From contig NZ_CP025118.1 in assembly GCF_002831665.1 (NCBI RefSeq), positions 372,001 through 436,000 on the forward strand: a stretch of DNA of 64,000 bases, written 5' to 3'. Made by a program: the position numbers and the translations under genes. Positions 1 to 8,713 of the stretch are shown here, one piece after another. This DNA is from Lacinutrix sp. Bg11-31 (GTDB lineage Bacteria; Bacteroidota; Bacteroidia; Flavobacteriales; Flavobacteriaceae). Every line of letters begins with the position of its first letter. Within the stretch, counting starts at the first letter, position 1. Below the pieces are notes generated by a model. The model did not search any database. It was not told the DNA's origin and was given only the letters and a program-made list of their open reading frames with translations.

Positions 1-543
1 ATAGAAAAACTCTAAAGCTACATAAGATTTTAAACTACCATCTGCTTGGATAAATCTTGAACTACTACTTAAAAGCGGTAAAATTAAACTTGGCTTTAAG
101 CTGTTAGTCGCTAATAAAGCGTTATAGGTTGCTTTAATGTCTTTGTCTTTTATGTTATTGGCAATACAATCTACTAATGGACCTGAGTTATTAAGCGAGT
201 TTTTTCCGTTGGTCTCTGTCCATAAATTAGTACTTTCTTTTAAGGCTTTTGCTATTTTTAAACTATGTTCGCTGGCAATATTTTTCACATTTAATTTACC
301 TCTTTGTCTTTCGTTTAGAAAAGTAGAATATGCTTTTGTGAAATTTTTATTATTAATATTATAAGCTCTAATTATGTCGTTCTCGAAAGAATAAACAGCC
401 TCTTGCAATAAATGGCCATTTGGGAAGTCGCAAGCCAGTAGTTTAGGATTTTCTGAGTATTTGTAATCGATTGATTTAGAATTGTTACAGCTAGAAATTG
501 TAACTAAAATTACTAAAATTAAAAGTTTAAAAGTTGTCTTCAT
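1..543 (-). CDS. Partial lipoprotein of unknown function, C-terminus outside window
   Basis: The reading frame is open from the ATG at 543 down to base 1, giving the first 181 residues; the rest lies beyond the left edge. It begins with a lipoprotein signal: a short basic start, a hydrophobic run (FKLLILVILVTIS) and a lipobox-like SSC, so the mature protein should be lipid-anchored at Cys19. The remainder looks soluble and mostly helical. I recognise no domain. It starts 11 nt after the stop of mutA on the same strand, so it is probably cotranscribed with mutA; a mutB gene further left would be expected but cannot be seen. Confidence 0.75.
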   Translation of the reverse strand, partial: MKTTFKLLILVILVTISSCNNSKSIDYKYSENPKLLACDFPNGHLLQEAVYSFENDIIRAYNINNKNFTKAYSTFLNERQRGKLNVKNIASEHSLKIAKALKESTNLWTETNGKNSLNNSGPLVDCIANNIKDKDIKATYNALLATNSLKPSLILPLLSSSSRFIQADGSLKSYVALEFFY

Positions 544-554
544 TTGTAAAATGT

Positions 555-1898
555 TTATTCTGTTTTTAATCGGTTTTGTTCTATAGTTTCTGCTAATCGT
601 CTTTCTAAAATAGGTTCAAGTAGCGTTTTTCTGGCATTCATTTTTAAAAAAGGATAGAGCTCAAGGTCGTCTTTCATTCTATCTTCTGTATTTGGATGCT
701 TGTTTGTACCTAATAATGTAATGTCTCCATTATCAAAACTAGCTTGTTCTTTAGCTGCGCTTTCTTTTATTTTTTTCTGAATTAACCCTTCTTTTAAATG
801 TTTTAGAAAACCACCTTTGGCTTCTATCTCTTTAAATAATGCTAATGCTTTTTCCGAAAGCTGTTGTGTTAAACTCTCGATATAGTAAGCACCATCTGAT
901 GCATTTTTGACAGCATTAAAATAGCTTTCATGTTTTAAAACCAAAAGCTGGTTTCTAGAAATACGCTCGCCAAATTCGTTGTCTTTATGGTAAATAGCAT
1001 CGTAAGCAAGATTACAAACAGTATTTGCGCCACCAAGAATAGCACTCATACATTCCGTAGTTGTGCGTAACATATTGGTATTGTAATCGTAAAGTGTTTT
1101 GTTACGTTTTGTTGGTATAGCTATAATGTGGCAATCTTCTATTACACCATATTCTGATGCTAAAGTTTTCCAAAGTAGCCTTAAAGCACGAAGCTTTGCT
1201 ATTTCGAAAAAGTAATTAGTACCTACAGATACTTTAAAAGTAATTTTAGATTTTAAATTACTATTTAAAATATTTAAATATTCGTTTGCATGTGCTAAAC
1301 TATAAGCGAGTTGCTGTATAATATTTGCACCTGCATTTTGGTATAAACTTAAATCGACGCTAAGTGTGTTGTTTTTTTTTGAAACAATTTTTTCTAATTG
1401 TTCGTGATCACTTTTTAAATTATTAAACCAATTACCAGATCTGGCAAGGTTTCCAATACTGTCTGTTAATAAAGAAACTCCAGTAATAGCAGATAGCTGC
1501 TTAGCATAATCTGCATCTAAAAATTGTAATTCAAAAAATAATGGAGTAGAAGTAGCATTGATGTTTTTTAATAAAATTTCAATTGAAACTTCTTTATTTG
1601 GGATAATAAATAGAATGCTTTCCGCACCGCGTTCGATTGCGTTTATGGCTTTTGCATTAGATTTTTCAACATCAAAAACAAATATAGATTGGCATATAGA
1701 CCATGAGTTTGATGGGATTTCTGGAAAAGGTTCTCCATTAAAATCGTCTGCATGATAAAATGGTTTTACATTAATATCTTCAGGAGTATTCCAAATTAAA
1801 GTAGAGTTATAGTCTACGCCTTTTAAATCTGCCTGAATTTGTTGTTTCCATGCTTTTGCAGAAACACTATCAAAATCGCTAAATAGTTTTTTACTCAT
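555..1898 (-). CDS. mutA: Methylmalonyl-CoA mutase small (beta) subunit
   Basis: This 447-residue protein matches the small subunit of heterodimeric adenosylcobalamin-dependent methylmalonyl-CoA mutase, which interconverts succinyl-CoA and (R)-methylmalonyl-CoA in propionate and branched-chain metabolism. Visible family features are the N-terminal segment with KAWKQQIQADLKG, the TIM-barrel region, and the conserved stretch around NMLRTTTECMSAILGGAN at about residues 280-297. It lacks a C-terminal B12-binding domain, as expected for the non-catalytic subunit; the catalytic MutB should be encoded to the left of the window. Its start overlaps the preceding DivIC-like gene by 8 bp, so udk, the DivIC-like gene and mutA form one operon. 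Assignment is from family recognition. Confidence 0.9.
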   Translation of the reverse strand: MSKKLFSDFDSVSAKAWKQQIQADLKGVDYNSTLIWNTPEDINVKPFYHADDFNGEPFPEIPSNSWSICQSIFVFDVEKSNAKAINAIERGAESILFIIPNKEVSIEILLKNINATSTPLFFELQFLDADYAKQLSAITGVSLLTDSIGNLARSGNWFNNLKSDHEQLEKIVSKKNNTLSVDLSLYQNAGANIIQQLAYSLAHANEYLNILNSNLKSKITFKVSVGTNYFFEIAKLRALRLLWKTLASEYGVIEDCHIIAIPTKRNKTLYDYNTNMLRTTTECMSAILGGANTVCNLAYDAIYHKDNEFGERISRNQLLVLKHESYFNAVKNASDGAYYIESLTQQLSEKALALFKEIEAKGGFLKHLKEGLIQKKIKESAAKEQASFDNGDITLLGTNKHPNTEDRMKDDLELYPFLKMNARKTLLEPILERRLAETIEQNRLKTE

Positions 1899-2193
1899 CT
1901 TTTTTAACTTTTAAACTGTCTTGATATTCAATTATATAAATGTCTTCGTTATCTCGTTTCATATAATATTCTTCGCGAGCGAATTTTTCTAGACCTTCTT
2001 CTTTTTTTAATTCCTTAATGGCTTTATTGTCCTTAACTATTTCTTTTCTATAATACTCTTTTTCTTTTTCAAGTTTTTCGATATCATTATTTAATTCATT
2101 GTGAATTATTAAAGAATTACCATCAAAAAACAGCATCCATATAGCAAATGCTATAAAAATAATTAAGAATATATTTTTAAAATACTTAAGCAT
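1891..2193 (-). CDS. Septum formation initiator / DivIC-FtsB family protein
   Basis: A 100-residue bitopic membrane protein: a short N-terminus, one transmembrane helix at about residues 7-24, then a charged coiled coil (about 35-70, rich in EKLEKEKEYYRKEI) and an acidic tail. This is the architecture of DivIC/FtsB, which bridges FtsL and FtsQ in the divisome. The segment ARE-EYYMKRDNEDIYIIEY resembles the conserved post-coil region of the family. Its ATG shares one base with the TAA of udk (TAATG) and its end overlaps mutA by 8 bp, so expression is translationally linked to both. Division function is inferred from architecture. Confidence 0.85.
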   Translation of the reverse strand: MLKYFKNIFLIIFIAFAIWMLFFDGNSLIIHNELNNDIEKLEKEKEYYRKEIVKDNKAIKELKKEEGLEKFAREEYYMKRDNEDIYIIEYQDSLKVKKDE

Positions 2194-2801
2194 TAAGTTA
2201 GTTTTTCGTTAATTATTGTACGTACAATATCAACAGCTACTGTGTTGTATTTATTGTTCGGAATAATTAAATCTGCATACTCTTTCATTGGTTCAATAAA
2301 TTGTTGATGCATTGGTTTAAGCGTTGTTTGGTAACGTGTAAGCACTTCATTTATATCTCTACCACGTTCTGCAATATCTCTTTTTACACGTCTTATTAAA
2401 CGCTCATCACTATCTGCATGTACAAATATTTTAATATCGAACATGTCGCGAATTTTTGGTTTACTAAGAATAAGAATACCTTCTACAATCATCACATGTT
2501 TGGGATGTGTAGTTACTGTTTCTTTTGTTCTGTTATGGTCTACAAAAGAATAGACTGGCTGCTCAATACTATTTCCAGCTTTTAAAGTTGTTAAATGCTG
2601 TCTTAATAATTTAAAATCTATAGATTTTGGATGGTCGAAGTTTATTTTAGTACGCTCCTCGTAAGACATTTCTGAAGTGTCTTTGTAGTATGAATCCTGA
2701 GAAATAATACCAACTTCACCTTCTGGTAGTTCATTCATTATTTGCTCTACTACAGTTGTTTTACCACAACCTGTACCACCAGCAATTCCTATTATAAGCA
2801 T
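2193..2801 (-). CDS. udk: Uridine kinase
   Basis: A 202-residue uridine/cytidine kinase of the salvage pathway, phosphorylating uridine and cytidine to UMP and CMP. The P-loop GGTGCGKT is at residues 8-15, followed by the family motif SQDSYYK (about 35-41), NFDHPKSIDF (substrate region, about 54-63), the HVMIVEGIL strand and the lid region RLIRRVKRDIAERGRD. Length and motif order agree with bacterial Udk. It is the first gene of a minus-strand operon with the DivIC-like gene and mutA; 51 nt separate it from the upstream cytochrome gene. Confidence 0.95.
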   Translation of the reverse strand: MLIIGIAGGTGCGKTTVVEQIMNELPEGEVGIISQDSYYKDTSEMSYEERTKINFDHPKSIDFKLLRQHLTTLKAGNSIEQPVYSFVDHNRTKETVTTHPKHVMIVEGILILSKPKIRDMFDIKIFVHADSDERLIRRVKRDIAERGRDINEVLTRYQTTLKPMHQQFIEPMKEYADLIIPNNKYNTVAVDIVRTIINEKLT

Positions 2802-2852
2802 ATTTTGTTTATTAAATTTAATTGAACAAATTTAGGAATTTGAAACAAAAGA

Positions 2853-3272
2853 TTAGCGTTCAACCTTCGAAACTTCTTCTTCACTTATTAACGATGTATT
2901 TTTGTTTGTCCAACTATTTGTAATGTAGTTCATTACATCTGCTATTTCTTTATCGCTTAAGCCTTGTGAAGCCATTGCCGAATTGTATTTTTTATCATTA
3001 ACTGTAATCTCCACAGAAAGCCCATATTTAATAGCTTTTATACTCTCTAATCTGTTGTTTTTTAAGTAGTCTGATTTCGCTAAAGGCGGAAAAACCTTAG
3101 GTACACCTTTTCCATTTGCCATGTGGCATTGCATACAAAAGTCGTTGTAGATTTCTTTGCCTTCGGAAAAATCCTGATTAACATGAGCACTGTTTTGAGT
3201 CATTTTTTTATCTGAAGAATTACAAGAACACATCAAAAAAAGCAGACATAAACTGAAGCTGAAGTTTTTCAT
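2853..3272 (-). CDS. Lipoprotein c-type cytochrome (class I monoheme)
   Basis: A 139-residue exported monoheme cytochrome c. The signal peptide ends in a lipobox-like LMCSC (Cys15 or Cys17), so the protein is probably membrane anchored. The heme motif is CMQCH (Cys46, Cys49, His50); a likely axial methionine is Met100 in NSAMASQG, followed by the typical LSDKEIADVMNYI helix. It ends with a charged tail. It lies 6 nt downstream of the PQQ-type sugar dehydrogenase on the same strand, so the two are probably cotranscribed and the cytochrome may accept electrons from the dehydrogenase in the periplasm. The electron-transfer pairing is inferred from context. Confidence 0.88.
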   Translation of the reverse strand: MKNFSFSLCLLFLMCSCNSSDKKMTQNSAHVNQDFSEGKEIYNDFCMQCHMANGKGVPKVFPPLAKSDYLKNNRLESIKAIKYGLSVEITVNDKKYNSAMASQGLSDKEIADVMNYITNSWTNKNTSLISEEEVSKVER

Positions 3273-3278
3273 AACTAT

Positions 3279-4382
3279 TTAATGTCTTATCAATTTAACA
3301 ATGCCTAAGTTTTCTACACCAACGTAAATATAACCATCTGGACCTTGTTCTATAGAACGTACTCTGCCAATACCAGCGAGAAGCCTTTCTTCTTTTTCAA
3401 CTTTACCGTTTTTAATTTCACAACGATCTAAATAGCTAAATTTTAATGAACCTACTAATAAACTACCTTTCCAATCTCCATATTTATCCGAAGAAATAAA
3501 AGACAGACCACTAGGTGCAATAGATGGATCCCAATAATGAAGCGGCTCTTCCATGCCTTCCCTTTTAGTTTCGTCGGTAATTGAAGTGCCAGAATAGTTT
3601 TTACCATAGGTAATAACAGGCCAGCCGTAGTTTTTTCCTTTTCTTATTATATTTATTTCGTCACCTCCTTTAGGTCCATGCTCGTGTGTCCAGATGTCTT
3701 GAGTTTCTGGGTGTAGCTCCATGCCTTGTGGATTGCGATGTCCATAAGACCAAATGGCTTTTTTAGCACCTTTAGAGTTTGTAAAAGGATTGTCGTTTGG
3801 TATTGAGCCATCATCGTTTAATCGATATATTTTGCCACCATCTCTAGTTATATCTTGTGGATTCTCGTCACGATTACCACGTTCTCCAATAGAGAAATAT
3901 AGATAACCTTCTTTATCGAAAAGGATTCGTGATCCAAAATGCTGACCTTTAGTAGTATTTGGTTCTGCTTTATAAAGCAATTCTTTTTCAATTAGAGAGT
4001 CGTTTTTAATTTTTGCTCTCATTATAGCAGTATTGCCACCTTTTTCTTCTCCTTTTGGTGAAGCATAAGAGAAGTAGATCCAACCGTTGTTTTTATAATC
4101 TGGATGAATATTAATATCTAATAGTCCACCTTGACCACGAACATAGATTTCTGGCAAGCCTTTAATTTCTTTTTTAGTCTTGTTTTTAAAGTGAATTATT
4201 TTACCTTCTTTCTCTGTAATTAGCATAGAACTGTCAGGTAAAAATACAAATCCCCAAGGATTTGTTAGTTCTGAAACTATAACCTCGTGAGAATTTTTAT
4301 TATTTATTGGGTTTTTATCTTGAGCACAAGCCGAAAAAGTGAGCAATAACAGTACAAAGTAAGCTAGTTTTTTTGTTCCCAT
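3279..4382 (-). CDS. PQQ-dependent sugar dehydrogenase (glucose/sorbosone dehydrogenase family), lipoprotein
   Basis: A 367-residue soluble-type quinoprotein aldose dehydrogenase with a six-bladed beta-propeller. It has a lipoprotein signal (LLLLTFSAC, Cys19). Family motifs include LTNPWGFVFLPD near the start, RGQGGLLDINIHPDY, GQHFGSRILFD, SYGHRNPQGMELHP, WTHEHGPKGGDEIN (the PQQ/calcium region), YGWPV and APSGLSF. It would oxidise aldoses to lactones with PQQ, passing electrons to an acceptor such as the cytochrome encoded 6 nt downstream. The true substrate cannot be read from sequence, and many Bacteroidota homologues are uncharacterised. PQQ supply by the cell is not shown in this window. 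Confidence 0.88.
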   Translation of the reverse strand: MGTKKLAYFVLLLLTFSACAQDKNPINNKNSHEVIVSELTNPWGFVFLPDSSMLITEKEGKIIHFKNKTKKEIKGLPEIYVRGQGGLLDINIHPDYKNNGWIYFSYASPKGEEKGGNTAIMRAKIKNDSLIEKELLYKAEPNTTKGQHFGSRILFDKEGYLYFSIGERGNRDENPQDITRDGGKIYRLNDDGSIPNDNPFTNSKGAKKAIWSYGHRNPQGMELHPETQDIWTHEHGPKGGDEINIIRKGKNYGWPVITYGKNYSGTSITDETKREGMEEPLHYWDPSIAPSGLSFISSDKYGDWKGSLLVGSLKFSYLDRCEIKNGKVEKEERLLAGIGRVRSIEQGPDGYIYVGVENLGIVKLIRH

Positions 4383-4424
4383 TGTTAAATTGAAATGTTT
4401 TCTACAATTTACAATAAAAATAGC

Positions 4425-4453
4425 TTGTTATTTAAATAAGTAAAGTATATTTG
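4425..4453 (+). promoter_or_regulatory. Putative promoter of tRNA-Pro (Bacteroidota type)
   Basis: TATATTTG at 4446-4453 fits the Bacteroidota -7 motif TAnnTTTG exactly. A TTG at 4425-4427 lies 18 nt before it, close to the -33 position. Transcription would start near 4460, about 35 nt before the mature tRNA. Confidence 0.6.
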
Positions 4454-4493
4454 CACTTCTAAAATTTAATGTTTTAGTTTTGATAACTGTTTT

Positions 4494-4568
4494 CGGGGTG
4501 TAGCGTAGCCCGGTTATCGCGCCACGTTTGGGACGTGGAGGCCGCAGGTTCGAATCCTGCCACCCCGA
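4494..4568 (+). tRNA. tRNA-Pro (anticodon UGG)
   Basis: The acceptor arms CGGGGTG (4494-4500) and CACCCCG (4561-4567) pair fully, followed by discriminator A at 4568. The anticodon stem CCACG/CGTGG encloses the 7-nt loop TTTGGGA, giving anticodon TGG, which reads proline CCN codons. The D-arm GCG...CGC and T-arm GCAGG-TTCGAAT-CCTGC are intact. CCA is not encoded. A promoter-like motif lies upstream and a rho-independent terminator directly downstream, so the gene appears to be a single-gene transcription unit. Confidence 0.97.
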
Positions 4569-4573
4569 CTTTT

Positions 4574-4603
4574 AAAAGCTCAGTTTTTACTGAGCTTTTT
4601 TTA
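4574..4603 (+). terminator. Rho-independent terminator of tRNA-Pro
   Basis: Left arm AAAAGCTCAGT (4574-4584), 4-nt T loop and right arm ACTGAGCTTTT (4589-4599), followed by more T residues. It sits 5 nt after the tRNA. Confidence 0.9.
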
Positions 4604-4656
4604 TGCCAAAATTTCACTTTTTTTTAATTGAACTTTTTATTTTGCACCTGTTGTGT

Positions 4657-5349
4657 TTATTTATTGATGTATACTGTTTTTATGTTTACGAACTCATGAA
4701 TACCCTCTTTTGATAATTCTCTACCATATCCTGAAGTTTTTGTGCCTCCAAATGGTAATCTTGGATCAGATTTTACTAAATCATTTATAAAAAAAGCGCC
4801 ACCTGGAATATCTATAATTTTTTGTTTTGCTGTTTCTATGTCTTTTGTAAAAGCATGGTCCCTAATCCAAATGGACTATTAGATACTAGTGTAATTGCAT
4901 GATCTAGGTTTTTTGCTTTAATAATGGGTGCGACTGGACCAAAAGTTTCTTCTTTAAAAACGTCCATATCTTCTGTTGCTTCGGTAAGAATTGTAGGTGA
5001 GAAATAGGTTTTGTCTATTTTATTTCCAATTAAAACTTTGGCTCTTTTTTTTATGGATGCTTCAACTTGTTTCCTTAAATCGCTAGCTAAATCTGCACTT
5101 GCTAGTGTGGCAATTTCGGGTGATTCTTTTAATGGGTCACCATATTTTAAGTTTTCTACTTTGTCTTTAAAACGTTTTACAAATTTATTGTAAATACCTT
5201 CTTTTACTATAAAACGTTTAGCAGCAATACAACTCTGTCCTGAATTCTGAAAATCTTGCTTTTGCCATGACGTCTAGGTGTTTATCTAAATCGGCATCAT
5301 CTAAAACAATGCAAGTGTTATTGCTGCCTAGCTCTAAAACTGCTTTTTT
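4657..5349 (-). pseudogene. Decayed aldehyde dehydrogenase (succinate-semialdehyde dehydrogenase-like) remnant
   Basis: Only the C-terminal half of an NAD(P)-dependent aldehyde dehydrogenase remains. Reading leftward from about 5349, the frame gives KKAVLELGSNN and VLDDADLDKHLD, then shifts within a TTTT run near 5258. In the next frame it continues with FQNSGQSCIAAKRF, which carries the catalytic cysteine. A second frameshift near 4862 follows SNSPFGLG, after which DHAFTKDIETAKQKIIDIPG and the conserved end PFGGTKTSGYGREL lead to a TAA at 4657. The N-terminal NAD-binding half is absent and bases 5350-5461 show no trace of it. Two independent frameshifts and a truncated 5' end argue against a sequencing artefact alone. 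Confidence 0.85.
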
Positions 5350-5461
5350 TATATTTAATAATCATTTTACGTTTTTTTTAATAGCTCATTCTGTTAACCT
5401 TTTGAGAGATTCTATATGAAAGAGTAGTAGTCATAAACTCGAACTTTAAAAAAAAATAAAA

Positions 5462-6616
5462 ATGAAAACAAAAATTCACGTACTATTCCTATTGGTGTTT
5501 ATACTATTTCAGTCATGTAAAGCACAACAAGACCAAGCATTTCCAAAAGTTGAAAACCATTTTAAAGGAGTCTTAGATTATAGGCATGAAGCACTAGAAA
5601 TTGTTCAAAGACAACAGAATGGTAAAGAAATTAAATTAGGAAAAATTAATACGGATGGGACAATCTATTTTAATTTACCAGAATTTGATATTAAGGCACT
5701 TTATGATAGTATTCCTTTGCAACCTTATAAGTTTCAAAATATTTTTTCAATGAACAGTAGCTGTAAAGACAGGGATGTTTTTGCAAAAACACCATTTGAT
5801 GCTATTTACGCTCAGAAATACAAACTATTAATAAAAAAGTATGGCATAAACGTAGCGATATTAGAACCTGTTGGAGATAGTCTTGTTGCTAACAGTAAAT
5901 ATTTTTGGTTTTATATTGATAGAGCTATAACATTTAAGGACGATTGTATTAAAACATCTCCTACGACTAATAATCCTTATGCTAATATTAGTGCAAATAT
6001 TAAGTTTGAAAAAGGATGGAACTTTATAGAAGAGCGCCTTGAAATAGTTGAAAATAATAGTGAAGTAGACTCTCTTCCATATCAAACAAGTACGATACAT
6101 TTTTCCAAAATTGAACCTGCGAATAAAAAGGTGAAATGGTCTTTAAGGCAAATACAAAAAGATAGAAAGATAGAAGTAGCCAAAAAATTATACAATTTAA
6201 CTCCTATTACAAAAACAAAATTTGAAAAATGGGTACCAAACAAACTTGGTGATTTATCAATAACAACCAAAGTGCACGGTAAACCACCTATTGGACAAAG
6301 TAATAAAAACAACATGCACTTAGTCTATACTAACAAAGTAGAGAAAAGGGAAATAGATATTTACGTAGTTGATTGTGCTAAGAATCCAGATGATATAGGA
6401 ATGATTGATTTTGCTTATGCGATGGAAAATAAAGGTAAAGATGAAAAGGATATAAAGCCATATATAGCTCAATATAGTGAAGAAAAAAAAGCAACACAAC
6501 TACTATACAAAGTTGAAGATAGAATAATTGTAAACGCCTCAGGAGTGAATATTAATGCGGAAGAGTTATGGGATTATATTAAAAAATTAAATGTAGAAAA
6601 ATTATTAAAAGAATAA
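5462..6616 (+). CDS. Lipoprotein of unknown function
   Basis: A 384-residue exported protein with a clear lipoprotein signal: MKTK, a hydrophobic core (VLFLLVFILF) and the lipobox QSC (Cys19). The mature part is mixed alpha/beta and highly charged, without transmembrane segments or tandem repeats; I recognise no domain. The start is preceded by an A-rich stretch typical of Bacteroidota translation starts. The next gene starts 63 nt downstream in the same direction, so cotranscription with the serine hydrolase is possible. Function unknown. Confidence 0.8.
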   Translation: MKTKIHVLFLLVFILFQSCKAQQDQAFPKVENHFKGVLDYRHEALEIVQRQQNGKEIKLGKINTDGTIYFNLPEFDIKALYDSIPLQPYKFQNIFSMNSSCKDRDVFAKTPFDAIYAQKYKLLIKKYGINVAILEPVGDSLVANSKYFWFYIDRAITFKDDCIKTSPTTNNPYANISANIKFEKGWNFIEERLEIVENNSEVDSLPYQTSTIHFSKIEPANKKVKWSLRQIQKDRKIEVAKKLYNLTPITKTKFEKWVPNKLGDLSITTKVHGKPPIGQSNKNNMHLVYTNKVEKREIDIYVVDCAKNPDDIGMIDFAYAMENKGKDEKDIKPYIAQYSEEKKATQLLYKVEDRIIVNASGVNINAEELWDYIKKLNVEKLLKE

Positions 6617-6679
6617 AAAAGGAATCATGCTTGACTAGTATAAAGTGAAGTGCAAACAATTATTATAAAACCAATACAT

Positions 6680-8554
6680 ATGAAAACTTTAAAAACCACC
6701 ATAATAGTATGCTTTTTTGCCATCATGGCAAATGCGCAAATAACTACAAAGGATATAGATAATATTGTAGAAGAAGAAATGATACTACAAAATCTACCAG
6801 GATTAGCAATAGGCGTATTTAGGGAAGGAGTAATAAATTACACCAAAGGCTATGGGTTTAAGGATGTCGATAGTAAAATTCCTATTAGTGATACTACGGT
6901 TTTTAATTGGGCATCTATATCTAAAACATTAACAGCAGTTGCTGCGTTTCAGATTTTTGAAAGTAGAAATGATATTGATATAAACGATGCAGTTATCGCG
7001 CATTACCCATATTGGACTGCTAATATTGATGGTGAAGAAGTATCTGACAAAGAAAATAAAGAAAAAATCACACTAAAGCAGCTATTAACGCATAGAAGTG
7101 GTATTAATCATTATAGAAAAGGAGCTAGCTATAATAAAGAAAATTATTTAACAAATAGTAATAGTTTTAACGCAAATTCTTCTGTTGATGTTTTTAGAAA
7201 TATGACATTAGATTTTGAGCCTGGAGACAGATATAAATATTCTTCGTATGGTTATAGTTTATTAGGAGCCGTTATAGATGAAAAAACAGGAAGCTATACA
7301 AGGTGGATAAATACTAATATTAAAAACGTATTAGATATGCCAAGTTTAGAAGTTTCTAATGATAGTATGGTTGGGTTTCAGAAACCTATAGATGGTGCTA
7401 TTAAATTAAAAGTAGATGGAAGTAAAGAATATGTTCTGCCTGGTGGTGGTTGGAAATCAAATATAAGAGATCTTCTTAGGTTTTCAAGAGGTATTATAGA
7501 AGGTGAACTATTAGAAAATACAGACAGCCTATGGAGAGATGATGGTAATAGAAAGGCAGATGGGAGTCCAGTTAAAACAAGAAGAGGTGTTTTAAGTGAA
7601 GGTAGCGGGCTTAGACATAGAATATATCATGGAGGAGCACATAGCAATTTAAGATCTTTTATGTACATAAAGCCAAATGATAGTATTGCGATTGTTGTAT
7701 TGATTCCAGCAAATTATGCTAAAAGAGAAAACCTTGTCTATAAAATTTTAAATAAAATGAATAATGTCCAACCTGGATATAGAACCCAAAAAACACCAAT
7801 AAATAAATGTGGTACAGGAATGAAAAGTTCAAATAAAAATTTTGTTGGCGTGTGGAGAAAAACTGGAGAAGATGTAATTATTAGACGTGGTTACGCAACC
7901 AATAATTTTAATACAGAATGGCAATTTTTATCATCGAAAGGATATTACTTAGAAAATTTTGAATTTTCAAACAATTTATGGAATGGTGTTTTTAAAAAAG
8001 GAGCAGGAAAATATGCAATGTGGAGAAATTATAATCAAGACCAGTTTAATAAGAAATGGAAAGAGATGAATAAAAAAGGTTACCGTCTTTATGATTTAGA
8101 AACATACACTATAAATGGCAAACGAAAATGGGCAGGATTATTTAAAAAGGGCTCAGGAAAATATGTAATGTATAGAAACTATTCAACTTCAAAATTTGGA
8201 ACAAAGCGAGAGAAATTAGCAAAATCTGGGTATAAGTTAATTGATATTGAGGTTTATAATTCAAATAATGGCTTAAAGTGGTCTGGTGTATGGATAGCAG
8301 GAGAGGATGGGAAATTAAATAGAAATTTTGATGAAGCAGCGTTTATAACTTTAGTAAACAAAAGAGATAGGGAAGGTTATAATTTAATAGATGTTGAAAC
8401 ATATAAAGTAAATGGTAATAGAAAATGGACAGGGATTTGGGAGAAAAGCAACAAAGCACAGCGTATTTTATTTGGATCAAATTATTGCGATTTTATGGGA
8501 ATACATGATGTAAATAAAGATGAGTTTGAATTAATAGATATAAATAGCTATTAA
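6680..8554 (+). CDS. Secreted serine beta-lactamase-like hydrolase (S12 type) with C-terminal tandem-repeat domain
   Basis: I chose the ATG at 6680 rather than the in-frame one at 6650, because it begins the signal peptide MKTLKTTIIVCFFAIMANAQ. The N-terminal ~370 residues are a beta-lactamase/class C penicillin-binding-protein fold. They carry the nucleophile motif SISK (Ser79 to Lys82 from this start), a YSS form of the YxN motif in KYSSYGYSLLG, and HGG as the third motif. The C-terminal ~220 residues hold about four degenerate repeats of ~46 residues with the pattern KGYRLYDLETY...NGKRKWAGLF...GSGKYVMYRNY. This resembles bacterial tandem repeat domain 1, which often accompanies such hydrolases. 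The substrate (peptide, ester or lactam) cannot be told. Confidence 0.82.
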   Translation: MKTLKTTIIVCFFAIMANAQITTKDIDNIVEEEMILQNLPGLAIGVFREGVINYTKGYGFKDVDSKIPISDTTVFNWASISKTLTAVAAFQIFESRNDIDINDAVIAHYPYWTANIDGEEVSDKENKEKITLKQLLTHRSGINHYRKGASYNKENYLTNSNSFNANSSVDVFRNMTLDFEPGDRYKYSSYGYSLLGAVIDEKTGSYTRWINTNIKNVLDMPSLEVSNDSMVGFQKPIDGAIKLKVDGSKEYVLPGGGWKSNIRDLLRFSRGIIEGELLENTDSLWRDDGNRKADGSPVKTRRGVLSEGSGLRHRIYHGGAHSNLRSFMYIKPNDSIAIVVLIPANYAKRENLVYKILNKMNNVQPGYRTQKTPINKCGTGMKSSNKNFVGVWRKTGEDVIIRRGYATNNFNTEWQFLSSKGYYLENFEFSNNLWNGVFKKGAGKYAMWRNYNQDQFNKKWKEMNKKGYRLYDLETYTINGKRKWAGLFKKGSGKYVMYRNYSTSKFGTKREKLAKSGYKLIDIEVYNSNNGLKWSGVWIAGEDGKLNRNFDEAAFITLVNKRDREGYNLIDVETYKVNGNRKWTGIWEKSNKAQRILFGSNYCDFMGIHDVNKDEFELIDINSY

Positions 8555-8713
8555 TAATAATGTGAAAGCATTGCAATAAACTTTAAGATTGTTGATGCTT
8601 TTATTTGTGGTTTCTTTAGAATAATAAAACTTTATGTGTCTATAATTTCTGTTGATAACTTAACTGTAAGTATTCTATCAAAAAAACTACTTTTGTAGTA
8701 TAAATTATAGAAC

